A stretch of 35,263 bases of DNA from CAG-791 sp963650385 (GTDB taxonomy: Bacteria > Bacillota > Clostridia > Lachnospirales > Lachnospiraceae). The notes beneath the pieces were generated by a model. It had not been told where the DNA came from. It did not search any database and saw only the letters and a list, made by a program, of their open reading frames with translations. Positions 1-9,425 of this stretch are shown one piece after another. Every line of letters starts with the position of its first letter. Within the stretch, counting starts at the first letter, position 1. The stretch lies in assembly GCA_963650385.1 (NCBI GenBank), contig CAVJLL010000026.1, positions 1 to 35,263 of the forward strand, read 5' to 3'. A program made the translations under genes and the position numbers.

Positions 1-80
1 CCAAATAAATTTGCAAAAATGGGCTCGTTAATGCAAGCATTACTCGCACATTTTTGGCAAATTTGCTTGGCTCTGAATAG
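1..80. repeat. Large imperfect hairpin downstream of addA (family B repeat)
   Basis: Bases 1-34 and 37-70 form an imperfect inverted repeat: about 28 of 34 positions pair, around a 2-nt loop at 35-36. Bases 61-80 (ATTTGCTTGGCTCTGAATAG) recur exactly at 18617-18636. Both copies lie just downstream of a minus-strand stop codon, addA here and glnS there. Read on the minus strand, no clear T-run follows inside the window, so a terminator role is unproven. The left arm begins at base 1, so the element may continue outside the window. Confidence 0.75.
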
Positions 81-88
81 ACTTCAAA

Positions 89-3000
89 TCAAACCCAAAA
101 ACATTTCTGCAAATGGAAGGAGTACAGTATTTTCTCCGTGACTGGGAGGCGGAGCATATTTTCCAATGCCCTGGCGTAGATCTCCAGCTGCCCGCGATAG
201 CGCTCACAGAGCTCCTCCCCCGTCTTCACCCAGTCTGTCTTATAGTCGACCAGAACGATATGCCGCCCCGTACCAGTCTCTTTTATCCCAGTTCCTTTTA
301 CACCAGTTCCCTTGATACCAATTCCTTCTATGCAGTTTTCCTTTACACCGGTTTCTTCGATACCATTTTCTTCTATAAAAAATGCATCAATGATTCCCTG
401 TATCAGCACCGTCTCCTCGTCCGGAAAGGCCGCGTCCATCTGACTCGCAGGAATCCCCAGGACAAAGGGCTGCTCCCGGCGCAGGGTTCCTCGCTGCGCC
501 GCTGCAGCCATTCTCCCGGCCGCCTCCGATTTCAGAAACGGAAGGAAAACAGACGGCGTCAGCACCGGGCCGTATTCGGCAGGAAGCGTTCCTGCTGCCA
601 GCAGCTCCTCCACGCGTCCTTTGAACTGCGCGGCCGTTACCTTCTCCGGCTCCTTCCATGTCAGATAATCAATTTTCTCACACATACTGTGGATGGCAGT
701 GCCGCGCGCCGCACCGGAGAGCTTTTGGCGCTCCGATTCTTCCATGGCAAATCGAGGCTTCGGCAGATTCTCCTCTGAAAGCTCCATCTCATTCGCACCT
801 TCCCCCGGCTGGCGCAGCTCACTTTCCTCCAGCATGGACCTGCGCTTGAGCTCCGAAACCGTCGTCTTCGTGAACAGGCCCTTTAGGTTCTCATACGGGT
901 ACCGGTAATCCAGATGCCGCTGCAGCGCCGCTGCCAGCGCAGGATCCGGCAGCTCTTCCCGGCCGGATGCTTCTGTTTTTTTCAGCATCTTCTGGAGAAC
1001 TCCCTGCGTCATCTGGTTCTCTGTCTCTGAGAGCACCAGATCCGAAATGGAGATCGGGACCACGCGAACCGGCTCTTTCTCCTCCGCCTTCAGCGCTTCG
1101 ATGCTCTCCAGAATGAGCGTCAGGAAGCCGTCCGCGCCCCGAATCACAGAAACCGGCAGGTGCTCGGCCGGAAGCTGCACGGACGTCAGCTGCGTATCCA
1201 CCTTTTTGTACAGCTTGCCGGCATCCTTCGTGTAGCCGCACAGGATCAGCTTCTCCTTGGCGCGCGTCATCGCAACGTACAGAACGCGCAGCTCCTCACC
1301 GAGCGAAGCTCTTGCAATTTTCTCCGCCACTGCCTTCTGCCGGAGCGTCCCGACGCGGGCGCGCAGCTCCGGCTCCGTGTAGCTGATACCCATTCCGAGC
1401 TCCGCATCCAGCACAAGGCTTCCGCTCAGATCCCTGGAAAATACGTGCCGTGCTCCCAGGCCGCACACAATGCAGACCGGGTATTCCAGTCCCTTGCTCT
1501 TATGGATGGTCGTCATGCGGACAACATCCGCATGCTCGTCCAGCGTATTGGCTTCTCCCAGGTCCACGTCATAGGCATGCATCTGATCGATATAACGAAG
1601 GAAACGGAACAGCCCCGCATTCCCTCCCCGTTCGAAATCCGCTGCCTTCACCAGCAGCGATTTCAGGTTCGCGGCGCGCTTTTCACCGGCAGGCAGCGCC
1701 CGCACGTAATTTTCGTACCCGCTTTCCCGGACCAGCTCGCCGATCAGCTCATGAACCGGGAGGACCGCCGTCTCGCCTCTATAGTGACTTAACCGGTCAA
1801 TAAATCCCCGGCACTTCTCCCGGAGCCCGGAATCCGCCGACGAAGCCTGCGCCATGGCAGTCAGGCAGTCGTACAGGAGGTTCTCTGTATCCTCCGGATA
1901 AACCGCCCGCAGCTCGCCGATCTCGTCCTGCGAAAATCCCCCGAAATACCCGCGCAATGCACCGTAAAGCGGAATGTCCTGCCGCGGATTGTCAATGATC
2001 CGCAGCATCTGCAGAACCATGCGGATCTCCTCTGCCGCAAAATATCCGCCCTTGTATTCCATGTACAGCGGAATGCCCTCCTTCTCGAAAATCTCCCGGA
2101 AGGCATCCTGCTTGCCGGCGGTGGAGCGCAGCAAGAGAACAATGTCCCCGTAGCGCAGCGGCCGCAGCTCACCGGTCTCCTCGTCCGTCACCTTCAGGTC
2201 CGTCATAAGACTCCGGATTCTCTGCGCCACTGCCAGCGCCTCCTTTTTGGCATGGGAGAAGGCTTCCACCTCATCCTCGGCAGAATTCTCCTCAGAGGCT
2301 TCATCGGAATTCTCTCCCGAGTCCTCCCCAGGAGTCTTCGGCTGCTTTCCCGCAGAAGACTCCCGCTCCGCATCCTCCGGTGCATCATCCACCAGCAAGA
2401 GCTCCGCCTGATACAGACTTGCAGCCGTGCCCGCTTTATCCGAACCTCCTGAGCCCAAGTCTCCTGCATCCGTCTCCCATTCTCCCGGGCCGCCGGAGTG
2501 CGCTTCGTCTTCCGGCTCCGGGTACGATGCGCCGGGCTTTAAGGCGACCTCCGCGCTGTACTCGACGCCGCCGATTTCTCTTCGCATCAGCTTGCCGCAG
2601 ACGGCATTGGCCGCATCCAGGACCTCCCTCCGTGAGCGGAAATTCTGATCCAGGTCGATGCGCTGGGTCTGATCATCGTCAAAGGAATAGGTTTCAAATT
2701 TCTCTTCAAAAATCTCCGGACGCGCGTTGCGGAAGCGGTAGATGCTCTGCTTGACATCTCCCACCATGAACCTCGCATAGCGCTCGTGCAGCTCGCCCTT
2801 CTCGCAGACAAAACCGCATCCCTTCTCCCCGGCCACCGCCGAGAGCAGGAGCTCCTGTACATCGTTGCCGTCCTGGTACTCGTCAATGAGGATTTCATCG
2901 TAATAGGAGGCCAGCTCCTGCGCCGCCGGCCGCAGGCAGATGGTTCCGTCCTCCTCCCGTCTGACCAGAATCTCCAGTGCAAGATGTTCGAGGTCAGAAA

Positions 3001-4153
3001 AGTCGATCTCATTCTTTTCCTTTTTCACCGCCTGCAGAAGGCGCCGGTACCCCAGCGTCAGGTCCACCAGCGCCGAAGCCGGCTCCTTCACCTGCCGCAT
3101 CTGTTCCAGCAAAGCCCCGGGCTCCTCGCCGATGCTCTCCGCCAGCTTCAGCATCCGGTTCTTCAATCCCTTGCGAAGTTCCGAATATTTCTCTTTTTTC
3201 TCCGGATCGATTCCGGTCTCACCGATCTTGCGGATCGTGGGGATGCGTTCAAACGGATAGCTCAGAATCCTCTGCAGCTCCCCGCGCACACTTCTCGTCC
3301 GCTCCGCTCTTTCCTGCACGGTTCCAGCTTGCAACAGGAGCGTCTGCATCCGCTCCGCGGTCTCCCGAAGATGCCCGAAGAGCTCCTCCTCTTCCCTCTC
3401 ATTCTGATCCAAAAACGGATACGGTCCGTCCGGAAGCTCTGCAAGCCGGTGCATCGCCCAGTGCATTTCCGCCAGCTCCGGAAGGCTCTGCGCGGCGTCC
3501 AGGAGCAGTGCCCGGTACCAGGGCAGCGACAAAAGCGTCTCCTCGTCCGCCGCATCGTAGTCGCGTCTGCGTTCCTCCAGCCACACCTCCGGGAACGGCT
3601 GCGCCTCCGATGCTGCATGCAGCTTACCGATCAGCTTCTCGAGCTCTGTATCGTCCCGCCCCGGGCAAAAGCACTCCACACAGGCAAGGAACCTCGGATC
3701 CTTCTGCGCATAGCACTCCTCCAGGAACTGCTTCATGACGTCCTTCTTCAAAAGCCCGCTCTGGGTTTCGTCCATCTGGCGAAAGCCCGGGTCCAGTGAG
3801 ATCTCACTGAAGTGATTGTGCAGAAGGAAGCTGCAGAAGCTGTCAATGGTCGTAATCTGTGCATGGTGCAGCAATGTTTCCTGACGCTGCAGGTGCCGAT
3901 CCTCCGGTGCCTTGGCAATGCGGTCCGCAATGGCCCTTGCAATGCGCTCGCGCATCTGTGCAGCCGCCGCCCTGGTAAAGGTCACCACCAGGAGCCGGTC
4001 AATGTCCATGGGGTGCTCGCCCTCGCTGATCATCCGCACAATGCGTTCCACCAGAACCGCTGTTTTCCCGCTGCCTGCTGCCGCAGAGACTAGAATATTA
4101 TGTCCTCTTGCGTTCAGAATTTTCTGCTGCTGACCGGTAAATTCTATCGCCAT
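89..4153 (-). CDS. addA: ATP-dependent helicase/nuclease subunit A (AddA)
   Basis: AddA is the UvrD-like helicase and RecB-type nuclease of AddAB, which resects double-strand breaks for RecA loading. The 1354-residue length is slightly above the usual 1200-1250. Walker A AAAGSGKT is at residues 24-31, the DEYQD motif near 420, the TTIHKSKGLEYP helicase motif near 885, YVAMTRAK near 965, and the nuclease motif DYKTD at 1303-1307 followed by GQLEIY. Two stretches enlarge it: an acidic low-complexity linker at about residues 564-631, and seven pentapeptide repeats at 1260-1294 just before the nuclease motif. The ATG follows a purine-rich AGAAGGG site. It lies 120 bp downstream of addB, the normal AddB-AddA order, so co-transcription is likely. 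Identity is firm; the expansions look like lineage-specific insertions. Confidence 0.97.
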   Translation of the reverse strand: MAIEFTGQQQKILNARGHNILVSAAAGSGKTAVLVERIVRMISEGEHPMDIDRLLVVTFTRAAAAQMRERIARAIADRIAKAPEDRHLQRQETLLHHAQITTIDSFCSFLLHNHFSEISLDPGFRQMDETQSGLLKKDVMKQFLEECYAQKDPRFLACVECFCPGRDDTELEKLIGKLHAASEAQPFPEVWLEERRRDYDAADEETLLSLPWYRALLLDAAQSLPELAEMHWAMHRLAELPDGPYPFLDQNEREEEELFGHLRETAERMQTLLLQAGTVQERAERTRSVRGELQRILSYPFERIPTIRKIGETGIDPEKKEKYSELRKGLKNRMLKLAESIGEEPGALLEQMRQVKEPASALVDLTLGYRRLLQAVKKEKNEIDFSDLEHLALEILVRREEDGTICLRPAAQELASYYDEILIDEYQDGNDVQELLLSAVAGEKGCGFVCEKGELHERYARFMVGDVKQSIYRFRNARPEIFEEKFETYSFDDDQTQRIDLDQNFRSRREVLDAANAVCGKLMRREIGGVEYSAEVALKPGASYPEPEDEAHSGGPGEWETDAGDLGSGGSDKAGTAASLYQAELLLVDDAPEDAERESSAGKQPKTPGEDSGENSDEASEENSAEDEVEAFSHAKKEALAVAQRIRSLMTDLKVTDEETGELRPLRYGDIVLLLRSTAGKQDAFREIFEKEGIPLYMEYKGGYFAAEEIRMVLQMLRIIDNPRQDIPLYGALRGYFGGFSQDEIGELRAVYPEDTENLLYDCLTAMAQASSADSGLREKCRGFIDRLSHYRGETAVLPVHELIGELVRESGYENYVRALPAGEKRAANLKSLLVKAADFERGGNAGLFRFLRYIDQMHAYDVDLGEANTLDEHADVVRMTTIHKSKGLEYPVCIVCGLGARHVFSRDLSGSLVLDAELGMGISYTEPELRARVGTLRQKAVAEKIARASLGEELRVLYVAMTRAKEKLILCGYTKDAGKLYKKVDTQLTSVQLPAEHLPVSVIRGADGFLTLILESIEALKAEEKEPVRVVPISISDLVLSETENQMTQGVLQKMLKKTEASGREELPDPALAAALQRHLDYRYPYENLKGLFTKTTVSELKRRSMLEESELRQPGEGANEMELSEENLPKPRFAMEESERQKLSGAARGTAIHSMCEKIDYLTWKEPEKVTAAQFKGRVEELLAAGTLPAEYGPVLTPSVFLPFLKSEAAGRMAAAAQRGTLRREQPFVLGIPASQMDAAFPDEETVLIQGIIDAFFIEENGIEETGVKENCIEGIGIKGTGVKGTGIKETGTGRHIVLVDYKTDWVKTGEELCERYRGQLEIYARALENMLRLPVTEKILYSFHLQKCFWV
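272..376 (-). repeat. 15-bp tandem repeat (7 units) inside addA
   Basis: Seven consecutive imperfect 15-bp units, of the type ACCAGTTCCTTTTAC on the plus strand, run from 272 to 376 without breaking frame. On the minus strand they encode (I/V)(E/K)xxG-type pentapeptides at AddA residues 1260-1294. The units differ at several positions, so the array is not freshly amplified, but copy number could vary between strains. Confidence 0.88.
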
Positions 4154-4273
4154 AGTCTGCCCTTCTCTTTTCTATTGTCTTCCGCTCCCCAGAGGCGGAT
4201 CCCGACGGAGCTGTCCGTCAACCTGCTGCCCTGGCCGGCTTCGGTACAATACACTGCTGCGCAGCTCCCCTTT

Positions 4274-7200
4274 TTACTCCCCCGGCGTGTACTGCGGCTC
4301 ATCCATCCCGCGGTAATCGTACCCCGGAATCCTCCGGTCGAATCCACAGGAATCCTGGTATGGGCAATAGGTGCAGGCCGTCGTATTGCCGTCGTACCGC
4401 ACCGGCCGCGCATCCGTCCGACCCTTTAAAATATCCTCTGCGAGCTGACAGATCTTCTCCTCGAGCTGCTGCACCATCTGCCCGTATCCTTCTGCCGTAA
4501 ATACATGACTTTCCGCCCGGAGTGTCCCGTCCTTTTTCCGTGCGGCAGGCACAACCTCCGAGGTCACGCCGTCTCCGGAAAGTGCATGATCCAGGTGCTC
4601 CAGAATATCCTCTTCCGCACCGACAGCGCCGTCCGGGCGGAGCTTTTTCCGAAGAAGGCGTCGGCTTTCCTGATCCGCAGCCGCTGTGTCTCCTGCCCGG
4701 TACAGCTTCATAACCGCAGCCGACTCCCGAGCACTCAATACCGGGTTGTCAAACCGGCTGTAGAGCATGGCCGCCGGAACGATCTCCTGTCCCGGATTCT
4801 GTGACAGAAGGCTTCTGCGCTGCGCCTCCAGATAGAGGGGGAGCTGGAGCTGCAGGCCGGCGCGGATTCTGGCCGGATTGAGTTCTTTTTTGCCCGACTT
4901 GTAATCCACGATCTTGACGTAAATCCTGCCGTCCTCTCTTGCCAGATCCACGCGGTCAATCCGCCCCTCCAGAACCAATGTTCCGTCCTCCAGCGGATAG
5001 GTGATTTCTCCCCTATAACCAAAGGCGCGCTCCAGCGCCTCCGGCAGAAAATCCCCCTGCTGCAGCTGGTACTGCAGCACCTCAGCGGTCTTCTCGAGAA
5101 TTTTCTGAAGGCGTCCGAGCTGATACGCGCTGCGCTGCGTCGCATACAGCACCTGCTCCTTATAATCCCCCGCCGCATTCTGCAGGGCATGCGCCATCAA
5201 AGCTCCTCCCTGCTCCTTCGTATAATCCAGCCAGGAAAGGCCCTCCTCCCGCAGGAGCTGACCGAACATGCGGATGCTCTCATGCAGGATGGTGCCGGAG
5301 TCGTTTTCCTTAAAGGTGTATTCCTCCCTCTCCCGCAGGCGAAGGCCGTAATAAAGGTACTGGCGAAGATAACAGGCCGCCGCCATCTCGAGACGGGTCA
5401 CCGAGCCGCGGATCAGACCGTGGTAGAGCTTCTGCGCCGTTTTCTTCGAAAGAGGCCTCGGCCGGTAATGTGAAAATGCAGCCTCCCGCAGCATCTGTGC
5501 TTCACAGCCCGCCGCATACATCACCCCGTACATCGTCAGGAATTCCCGCTGCGTATTCTCATCCCGCAGGTACCGTCCGTCCGCGTAGCTGCGGATGGCT
5601 GCCGCAAGATATTTTCCGGCATCCCGGTGGGAGGCCACCTGCCAGGCAGCTGAGCGCTCCTCCGGGAGCTGCACGGACAGTGTCGGAAACATCTGCTGCA
5701 GAAGGCCGATCAGGTACGAGGGGCGAAGGCTCGCGCCGGCAGCATCGCACTTGCTATAGGAGACATACAGCTCACAGGTCGGCTTTGTCAGATTCATGTA
5801 CAGGTACAGCCGCTGCGTGTACATCTGCTCCCTGGGCGTCGGCGCCAGCTCCAGACCGCCGGTTTTAAACAGAGACGTCTCCTTCAGAAACTCGCGGTCC
5901 AGGTCCGAAATCAGTCCGCCCTTCGAGGAGTTCCCCGGAACGCTGCCGTCATTGACCCCCAGGAAGAACAGAACCTTCACCTGGGAAAGGCGCGTCCGCT
6001 CAATGTCACCGATGAGAATCCGGTCCACCTGCTGCGGAAGCGTACCCAGTCGGATTTCTGCAAAGCCGGCCTCCATCAGCTCCTGGAATTCCCCGGCCGG
6101 CGTCAGCTCGTCCCCGAGGAGCTCATGGATCTGATCCAGGAGCTCCAGCACCGCTCCGTAGATCTGGCGGTACTCCATCGCCGGTGCCGGCTCGCCCGCC
6201 GCCTCGTAGTCCTCTGCCAGCTGCTGCATCTGCGATCCCGCATGAATGCCCAGCAGAAACCGGTAGAGATTCTCCGTGCGCTCCTTCGCCGTCGCGCGCC
6301 CCTGATCCTGAAGCGGCGCGATTGCTGCAAGGAAGGTCTTCCGGGCCTCCTCAAATTCCGGATCAAAGACCGTTTCCCAGCGCTTCCTCGATGCAATCCC
6401 GCGCCGCAGGCAGTAATTCTCCAGCCGGTCTGTCATCTCCGCAGAAATTCCAACAAGCCCGCACCGCAGAAACCGGAACACCGTCTCATAGGAGTAGTCC
6501 CCGGCACCGATCTCCAGCGCTCCGCGGATGGTCTCCGTCAGAGGATTCTGCAGAATGGCCCGGTTCGTATCCAGATAGACCGGCGTGTCGTAGCGCTGCG
6601 CCGCTGTCCGCAGTGCATCCTCGTAGCCGGCAAGATCGCCGGTAACAATGGCGATGTCGCGGTAGTGATACCCCTTCTCCTCGATCAGATGCCGGATCTG
6701 CAGGAAGGTCTGCCGGACTTCCTCCTCCGGCGAGCTGGCAGCCGATAAATGCACCGGCAGCTCCCGCCGCGTCCCCCGCATTTGTTCCGGCGTCCCATCC
6801 GCCGGCCCTCTATCAAGCGCCGCGCCCTCTCCTTCTGCGTAGCTTCGCACCGGATAGCGGAACAGCGCCTTCTCCAGGTGCTGCAGTGCCGGCTCGCCGT
6901 CAAAGCGCGGCGTCTTCGTCAGGAACATGTCCCTGCCGTGTGCGATTCCCGCCCGCTGCGCCATATGGGTGATCTGCGCCGCTGTTTTGCGTGTGAGATA
7001 GAAAAGGTCCTGCTCCTCAAAGGGTGCCCCCGCCAGAACCTCCCGGATGTCCGTCCCGCCGTCCGGCGCATAGTCCAGTGCAAAGACCGTCTCCTCCGCC
7101 GCCTGCATGATCGCCGCAATCACGCGGTTCTGCACCGGCGTGAATCCTGTAAAGCCATCGAAAACAACGGTGCTCCCGGCCAGAAGACGCGAGCGGGGCA

Positions 7201-7786
7201 CCGCCTCTGCCAGAAGGTCCAGCGTCTCCTCGCCGGTAAGGTACCTCTCCTTCCGGTCCTCCAGAAACGCCCGGTACAAGAGTTCCAGATCCGTAAGCCG
7301 TGCCGCCAGGCCTCCCTGTCCGGCCTTTGCGGCGCACGCAGCCAGATCTCCCACCTCCGCGGCACAGATGCCGTACTGCATGAATTCCGAGATGACGGAC
7401 TTAATCTCTGCCGCCATGCCAGGGCGGTCCGCCCCGCTCCCCAACACCTGCAGGCGATCTCCAAGCCTGGCCGTAAGGCGGCGCAGCAGGAGCGTCTTGC
7501 CCATATCGTCCAGAACACCCCGCGGGTCCGCTCCGACCTCCTCGAACACGCGGTGCGAGAGACGCCCGAAGGAGAGAACGTCCGCGTTCAGAATCCCGCC
7601 GCGCTCCCCGGCTGCCAGCACCAGGTCCTTCTGGGTCTGCATGGTGTACTGATCCGGCACAACCACCAGAAAGGCCTTGTCCAGACTCCCCTGATCCAGT
7701 GCCTCTCCCGCCTGCCGGATGATCCATTCATGAAGCTTCGTGCTCTTGCCCGCGCCCGATGCACCGAAGCAGAACCGGTATTCCAT
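4274..7786 (-). CDS. addB: ATP-dependent helicase/nuclease subunit B (AddB)
   Basis: AddB is the second subunit of AddAB and carries an inactivated helicase-like core plus the second RecB-type nuclease. The protein is about 1170 residues, normal for clostridial AddB. A P-loop GASGAGKS is at residues 8-15, the nuclease motif DYKSGKK near 961-967, and the iron-sulfur cysteines are visible as one Cys near 805 (AAACYLRQY) plus CTYCPYQDSC near 1137. The ATG at 7786 was chosen because AAGGAG lies seven bases upstream; an in-frame extension to 7813 would place this site inside the coding region. A structured leader at 7820-7875 and the permease terminator lie upstream, so addB probably has its own promoter, though no convincing -35/-10 is visible. 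Confidence 0.97.
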   Translation of the reverse strand: MEYRFCFGASGAGKSTKLHEWIIRQAGEALDQGSLDKAFLVVVPDQYTMQTQKDLVLAAGERGGILNADVLSFGRLSHRVFEEVGADPRGVLDDMGKTLLLRRLTARLGDRLQVLGSGADRPGMAAEIKSVISEFMQYGICAAEVGDLAACAAKAGQGGLAARLTDLELLYRAFLEDRKERYLTGEETLDLLAEAVPRSRLLAGSTVVFDGFTGFTPVQNRVIAAIMQAAEETVFALDYAPDGGTDIREVLAGAPFEEQDLFYLTRKTAAQITHMAQRAGIAHGRDMFLTKTPRFDGEPALQHLEKALFRYPVRSYAEGEGAALDRGPADGTPEQMRGTRRELPVHLSAASSPEEEVRQTFLQIRHLIEEKGYHYRDIAIVTGDLAGYEDALRTAAQRYDTPVYLDTNRAILQNPLTETIRGALEIGAGDYSYETVFRFLRCGLVGISAEMTDRLENYCLRRGIASRKRWETVFDPEFEEARKTFLAAIAPLQDQGRATAKERTENLYRFLLGIHAGSQMQQLAEDYEAAGEPAPAMEYRQIYGAVLELLDQIHELLGDELTPAGEFQELMEAGFAEIRLGTLPQQVDRILIGDIERTRLSQVKVLFFLGVNDGSVPGNSSKGGLISDLDREFLKETSLFKTGGLELAPTPREQMYTQRLYLYMNLTKPTCELYVSYSKCDAAGASLRPSYLIGLLQQMFPTLSVQLPEERSAAWQVASHRDAGKYLAAAIRSYADGRYLRDENTQREFLTMYGVMYAAGCEAQMLREAAFSHYRPRPLSKKTAQKLYHGLIRGSVTRLEMAAACYLRQYLYYGLRLREREEYTFKENDSGTILHESIRMFGQLLREEGLSWLDYTKEQGGALMAHALQNAAGDYKEQVLYATQRSAYQLGRLQKILEKTAEVLQYQLQQGDFLPEALERAFGYRGEITYPLEDGTLVLEGRIDRVDLAREDGRIYVKIVDYKSGKKELNPARIRAGLQLQLPLYLEAQRRSLLSQNPGQEIVPAAMLYSRFDNPVLSARESAAVMKLYRAGDTAAADQESRRLLRKKLRPDGAVGAEEDILEHLDHALSGDGVTSEVVPAARKKDGTLRAESHVFTAEGYGQMVQQLEEKICQLAEDILKGRTDARPVRYDGNTTACTYCPYQDSCGFDRRIPGYDYRGMDEPQYTPGE

Positions 7787-7819
7787 CGTTTTCTCCTTAA
7801 AACCAACTGACACCGGATC

Positions 7820-7875
7820 CCAAAGTCAAACCTCCTCTCGCAAGTAGGCTTGCATCGGAGGTTTGGACCCTTTGG
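7820..7875 (-). promoter_or_regulatory. Hairpin in the addB leader
   Basis: Three nested pairings are visible on one axis: CCAAAG (7820-7825) with CTTTGG (7870-7875), CAAACCTCC (7827-7835) with GGAGGTTTG (7857-7865), and GCAAG (7840-7844) with CTTGC (7849-7853). On the minus strand one arm holds a GAGGAGG sequence, but it is about 45 bases from the addB start. No U-run follows, so it is probably not a terminator. Its function is unknown; RNA structure or processing are possibilities. Confidence 0.55.
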
Positions 7876-7885
7876 CCCTGGTATC

Positions 7886-7921
7886 AAAAAAAGCCGCCTT
7901 CCGAAACATTCGGAAGACGGC
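7886..7921 (-). terminator. Intrinsic terminator of the permease gene
   Basis: Read on the minus strand, GCCGTCTTCCGAA and TTCGGAAGGCGGC form a 13-position stem with a 3-nt loop and one mismatch, directly followed by seven T. It lies about 65 bases after the permease stop codon and separates that gene from addB. Confidence 0.93.
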
Positions 7922-7986
7922 AGACAGCTGCAGCCGGTAATATCACAGCGGTTCACGTACCGCCGGACTGCATGTGTTCCTATTGA

Positions 7987-9384
7987 TCAGCCCTTTTTCT
8001 TCTGGGCCTCATCTGCAAAATTCTCGCCCTGGTGGATCTGCAGGTCCACGCCGGTTACGTTCAGGCCTTCCTCCTCGAAATTGTAATCCTTTCCGGGAAG
8101 GATTGCATTCAAAAGAATGCCGACAAGGGATCCGGTTGCAAGGCCGGAGAAGCTCACCGCGCCGAAGCTGATGGCGCCGGCATCGGAGTAGTTGATGCCG
8201 ATGGACAGCACCAGGATCAGTGCTGCGATCAGAACGTTGCGGCTCTTGGCAAAGTCAACGTGTGTCTCAACCAGGTTCCGGACACCGACGGCCGAAATCA
8301 TGCCGTACAGCACCAGCGAAATGCCGCCGATGGTGGCAGAGGGCATCACCTCGATGATCGCAGCGAACTTCGGGCAGAAGGACAGCACGGCTGCGATGAC
8401 CGCTGCCAGACGGATGATCGCCGGGTCAAATACCTTGGTCAGCGTGAGCACGCCGGTGTTCTCACCGTAGGTCGTGTTCGCCGGTGCACCGAACAGGGAT
8501 GCCAGCGTGGTTGCAAGGCCGTCGCCGGTCAGTGTTCTGTGAAGGCCGGGATCCTTGATGTAGTTGATGCCGACTGTAGAAGAAATGGCAGAAATGTCAC
8601 CGATGTGCTCCATCATGGTCGCAAAGGCAATGGGAACAATGGTGATCACGGAGGCGATCAGAAGGCCGCCGTTGAGGTTTCCGCCGGTGAACAGGGAGAA
8701 AACTGTCTTCTCATAATGAATCGGGAAGCCGATCCATGCCGCCTCCTTCACCGCAGTGAAATCGATGTTGCCGGTTACCGCCGCCACCAGATAGGAGGCG
8801 ATGACACCCAGGAGAATCGGAATGATCTTCACCATTCCCTTGCCCCAGATGTTGCACACGATAACGACGACGATGGCAACCAATGCGATGAACCAGTTCG
8901 TCTCGCAGTTGCTGATGGCCGACTTGGACAGGTTCAGACCGATGGCAATGATGATCGGACCTGTAACAACCGGCGGGAAGTACTTCATAACCTTATTCGC
9001 ACCGAATACGCGGAACAGACCGGCGAGAACCAGGTAGACAAGACCGGCACAGGCAACGCCGAAGCACGCATACGGCAGAAGGTCGCTGGGCGTGCCGTCC
9101 GCATTCAAGGGTGCGATGGCTGCGTATCCGCCAAGGAACGCAAAGGAGGAACCCAGGAATGCCGGAACCTTCTTCTTCGTCAGGAAGTGGAACAGCAGTG
9201 TTCCAAGGCCCGCGAACAAAAGAGTGGTGGACACATCCAGTCCCGTCAGAAGCGGAACCAGAACGGTCGCGCCGAACATGGCGAATACGTGCTGGAAGCC
9301 CAGGACTGCAATCTTGGGCGCTCCCAGCGACGACGCGTCATAAATCGGCTGGTCGCCTACTACAGTTTTCTTTTCGTTACTCAA
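7987..9384 (-). CDS. Uracil/xanthine-type nucleobase permease (NCS2 family)
   Basis: This is a polytopic inner-membrane symporter of the NCS2 family, closest in motifs to UraA/PyrP uracil permeases. Near the N-terminus QHVFAMFGATVLVP and VPAFLGSSFAF match the UraA family. The acidic residues that bind uracil and proton in UraA (E241, E290) have counterparts here: E259 in MMEHIGD and E308 in TTYGENTG, with the same 49-residue spacing. The 465-residue length and about 14 hydrophobic segments fit. The start is TTG at 9382-9384, after GAGGGAG; an ATG two codons earlier is out of frame and stops at once. It is monocistronic: a terminator follows it and a hairpin precedes it. Uracil is the likeliest substrate, but xanthine or another base is not excluded. 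Confidence 0.9.
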   Translation of the reverse strand: MSNEKKTVVGDQPIYDASSLGAPKIAVLGFQHVFAMFGATVLVPLLTGLDVSTTLLFAGLGTLLFHFLTKKKVPAFLGSSFAFLGGYAAIAPLNADGTPSDLLPYACFGVACAGLVYLVLAGLFRVFGANKVMKYFPPVVTGPIIIAIGLNLSKSAISNCETNWFIALVAIVVVIVCNIWGKGMVKIIPILLGVIASYLVAAVTGNIDFTAVKEAAWIGFPIHYEKTVFSLFTGGNLNGGLLIASVITIVPIAFATMMEHIGDISAISSTVGINYIKDPGLHRTLTGDGLATTLASLFGAPANTTYGENTGVLTLTKVFDPAIIRLAAVIAAVLSFCPKFAAIIEVMPSATIGGISLVLYGMISAVGVRNLVETHVDFAKSRNVLIAALILVLSIGINYSDAGAISFGAVSFSGLATGSLVGILLNAILPGKDYNFEEEGLNVTGVDLQIHQGENFADEAQKKKG

Positions 9385-9425
9385 ACATATCTCCCTCTAC
9401 CCGTCTCATAACAGGATTTCATAAC

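Noticed and set aside
8032..9411. 459-codon open frame on the plus strand across the permease gene
   Set aside because: It is antisense to a clearly recognisable permease; its product has no family motif and the frame is open because of codon bias in a GC-rich gene. The same applies to plus-strand frames at 2786-3799, 6749-7810, 11179-12735, 15186-16250, 17056-18612, 20489-22213 and 23569-25062.
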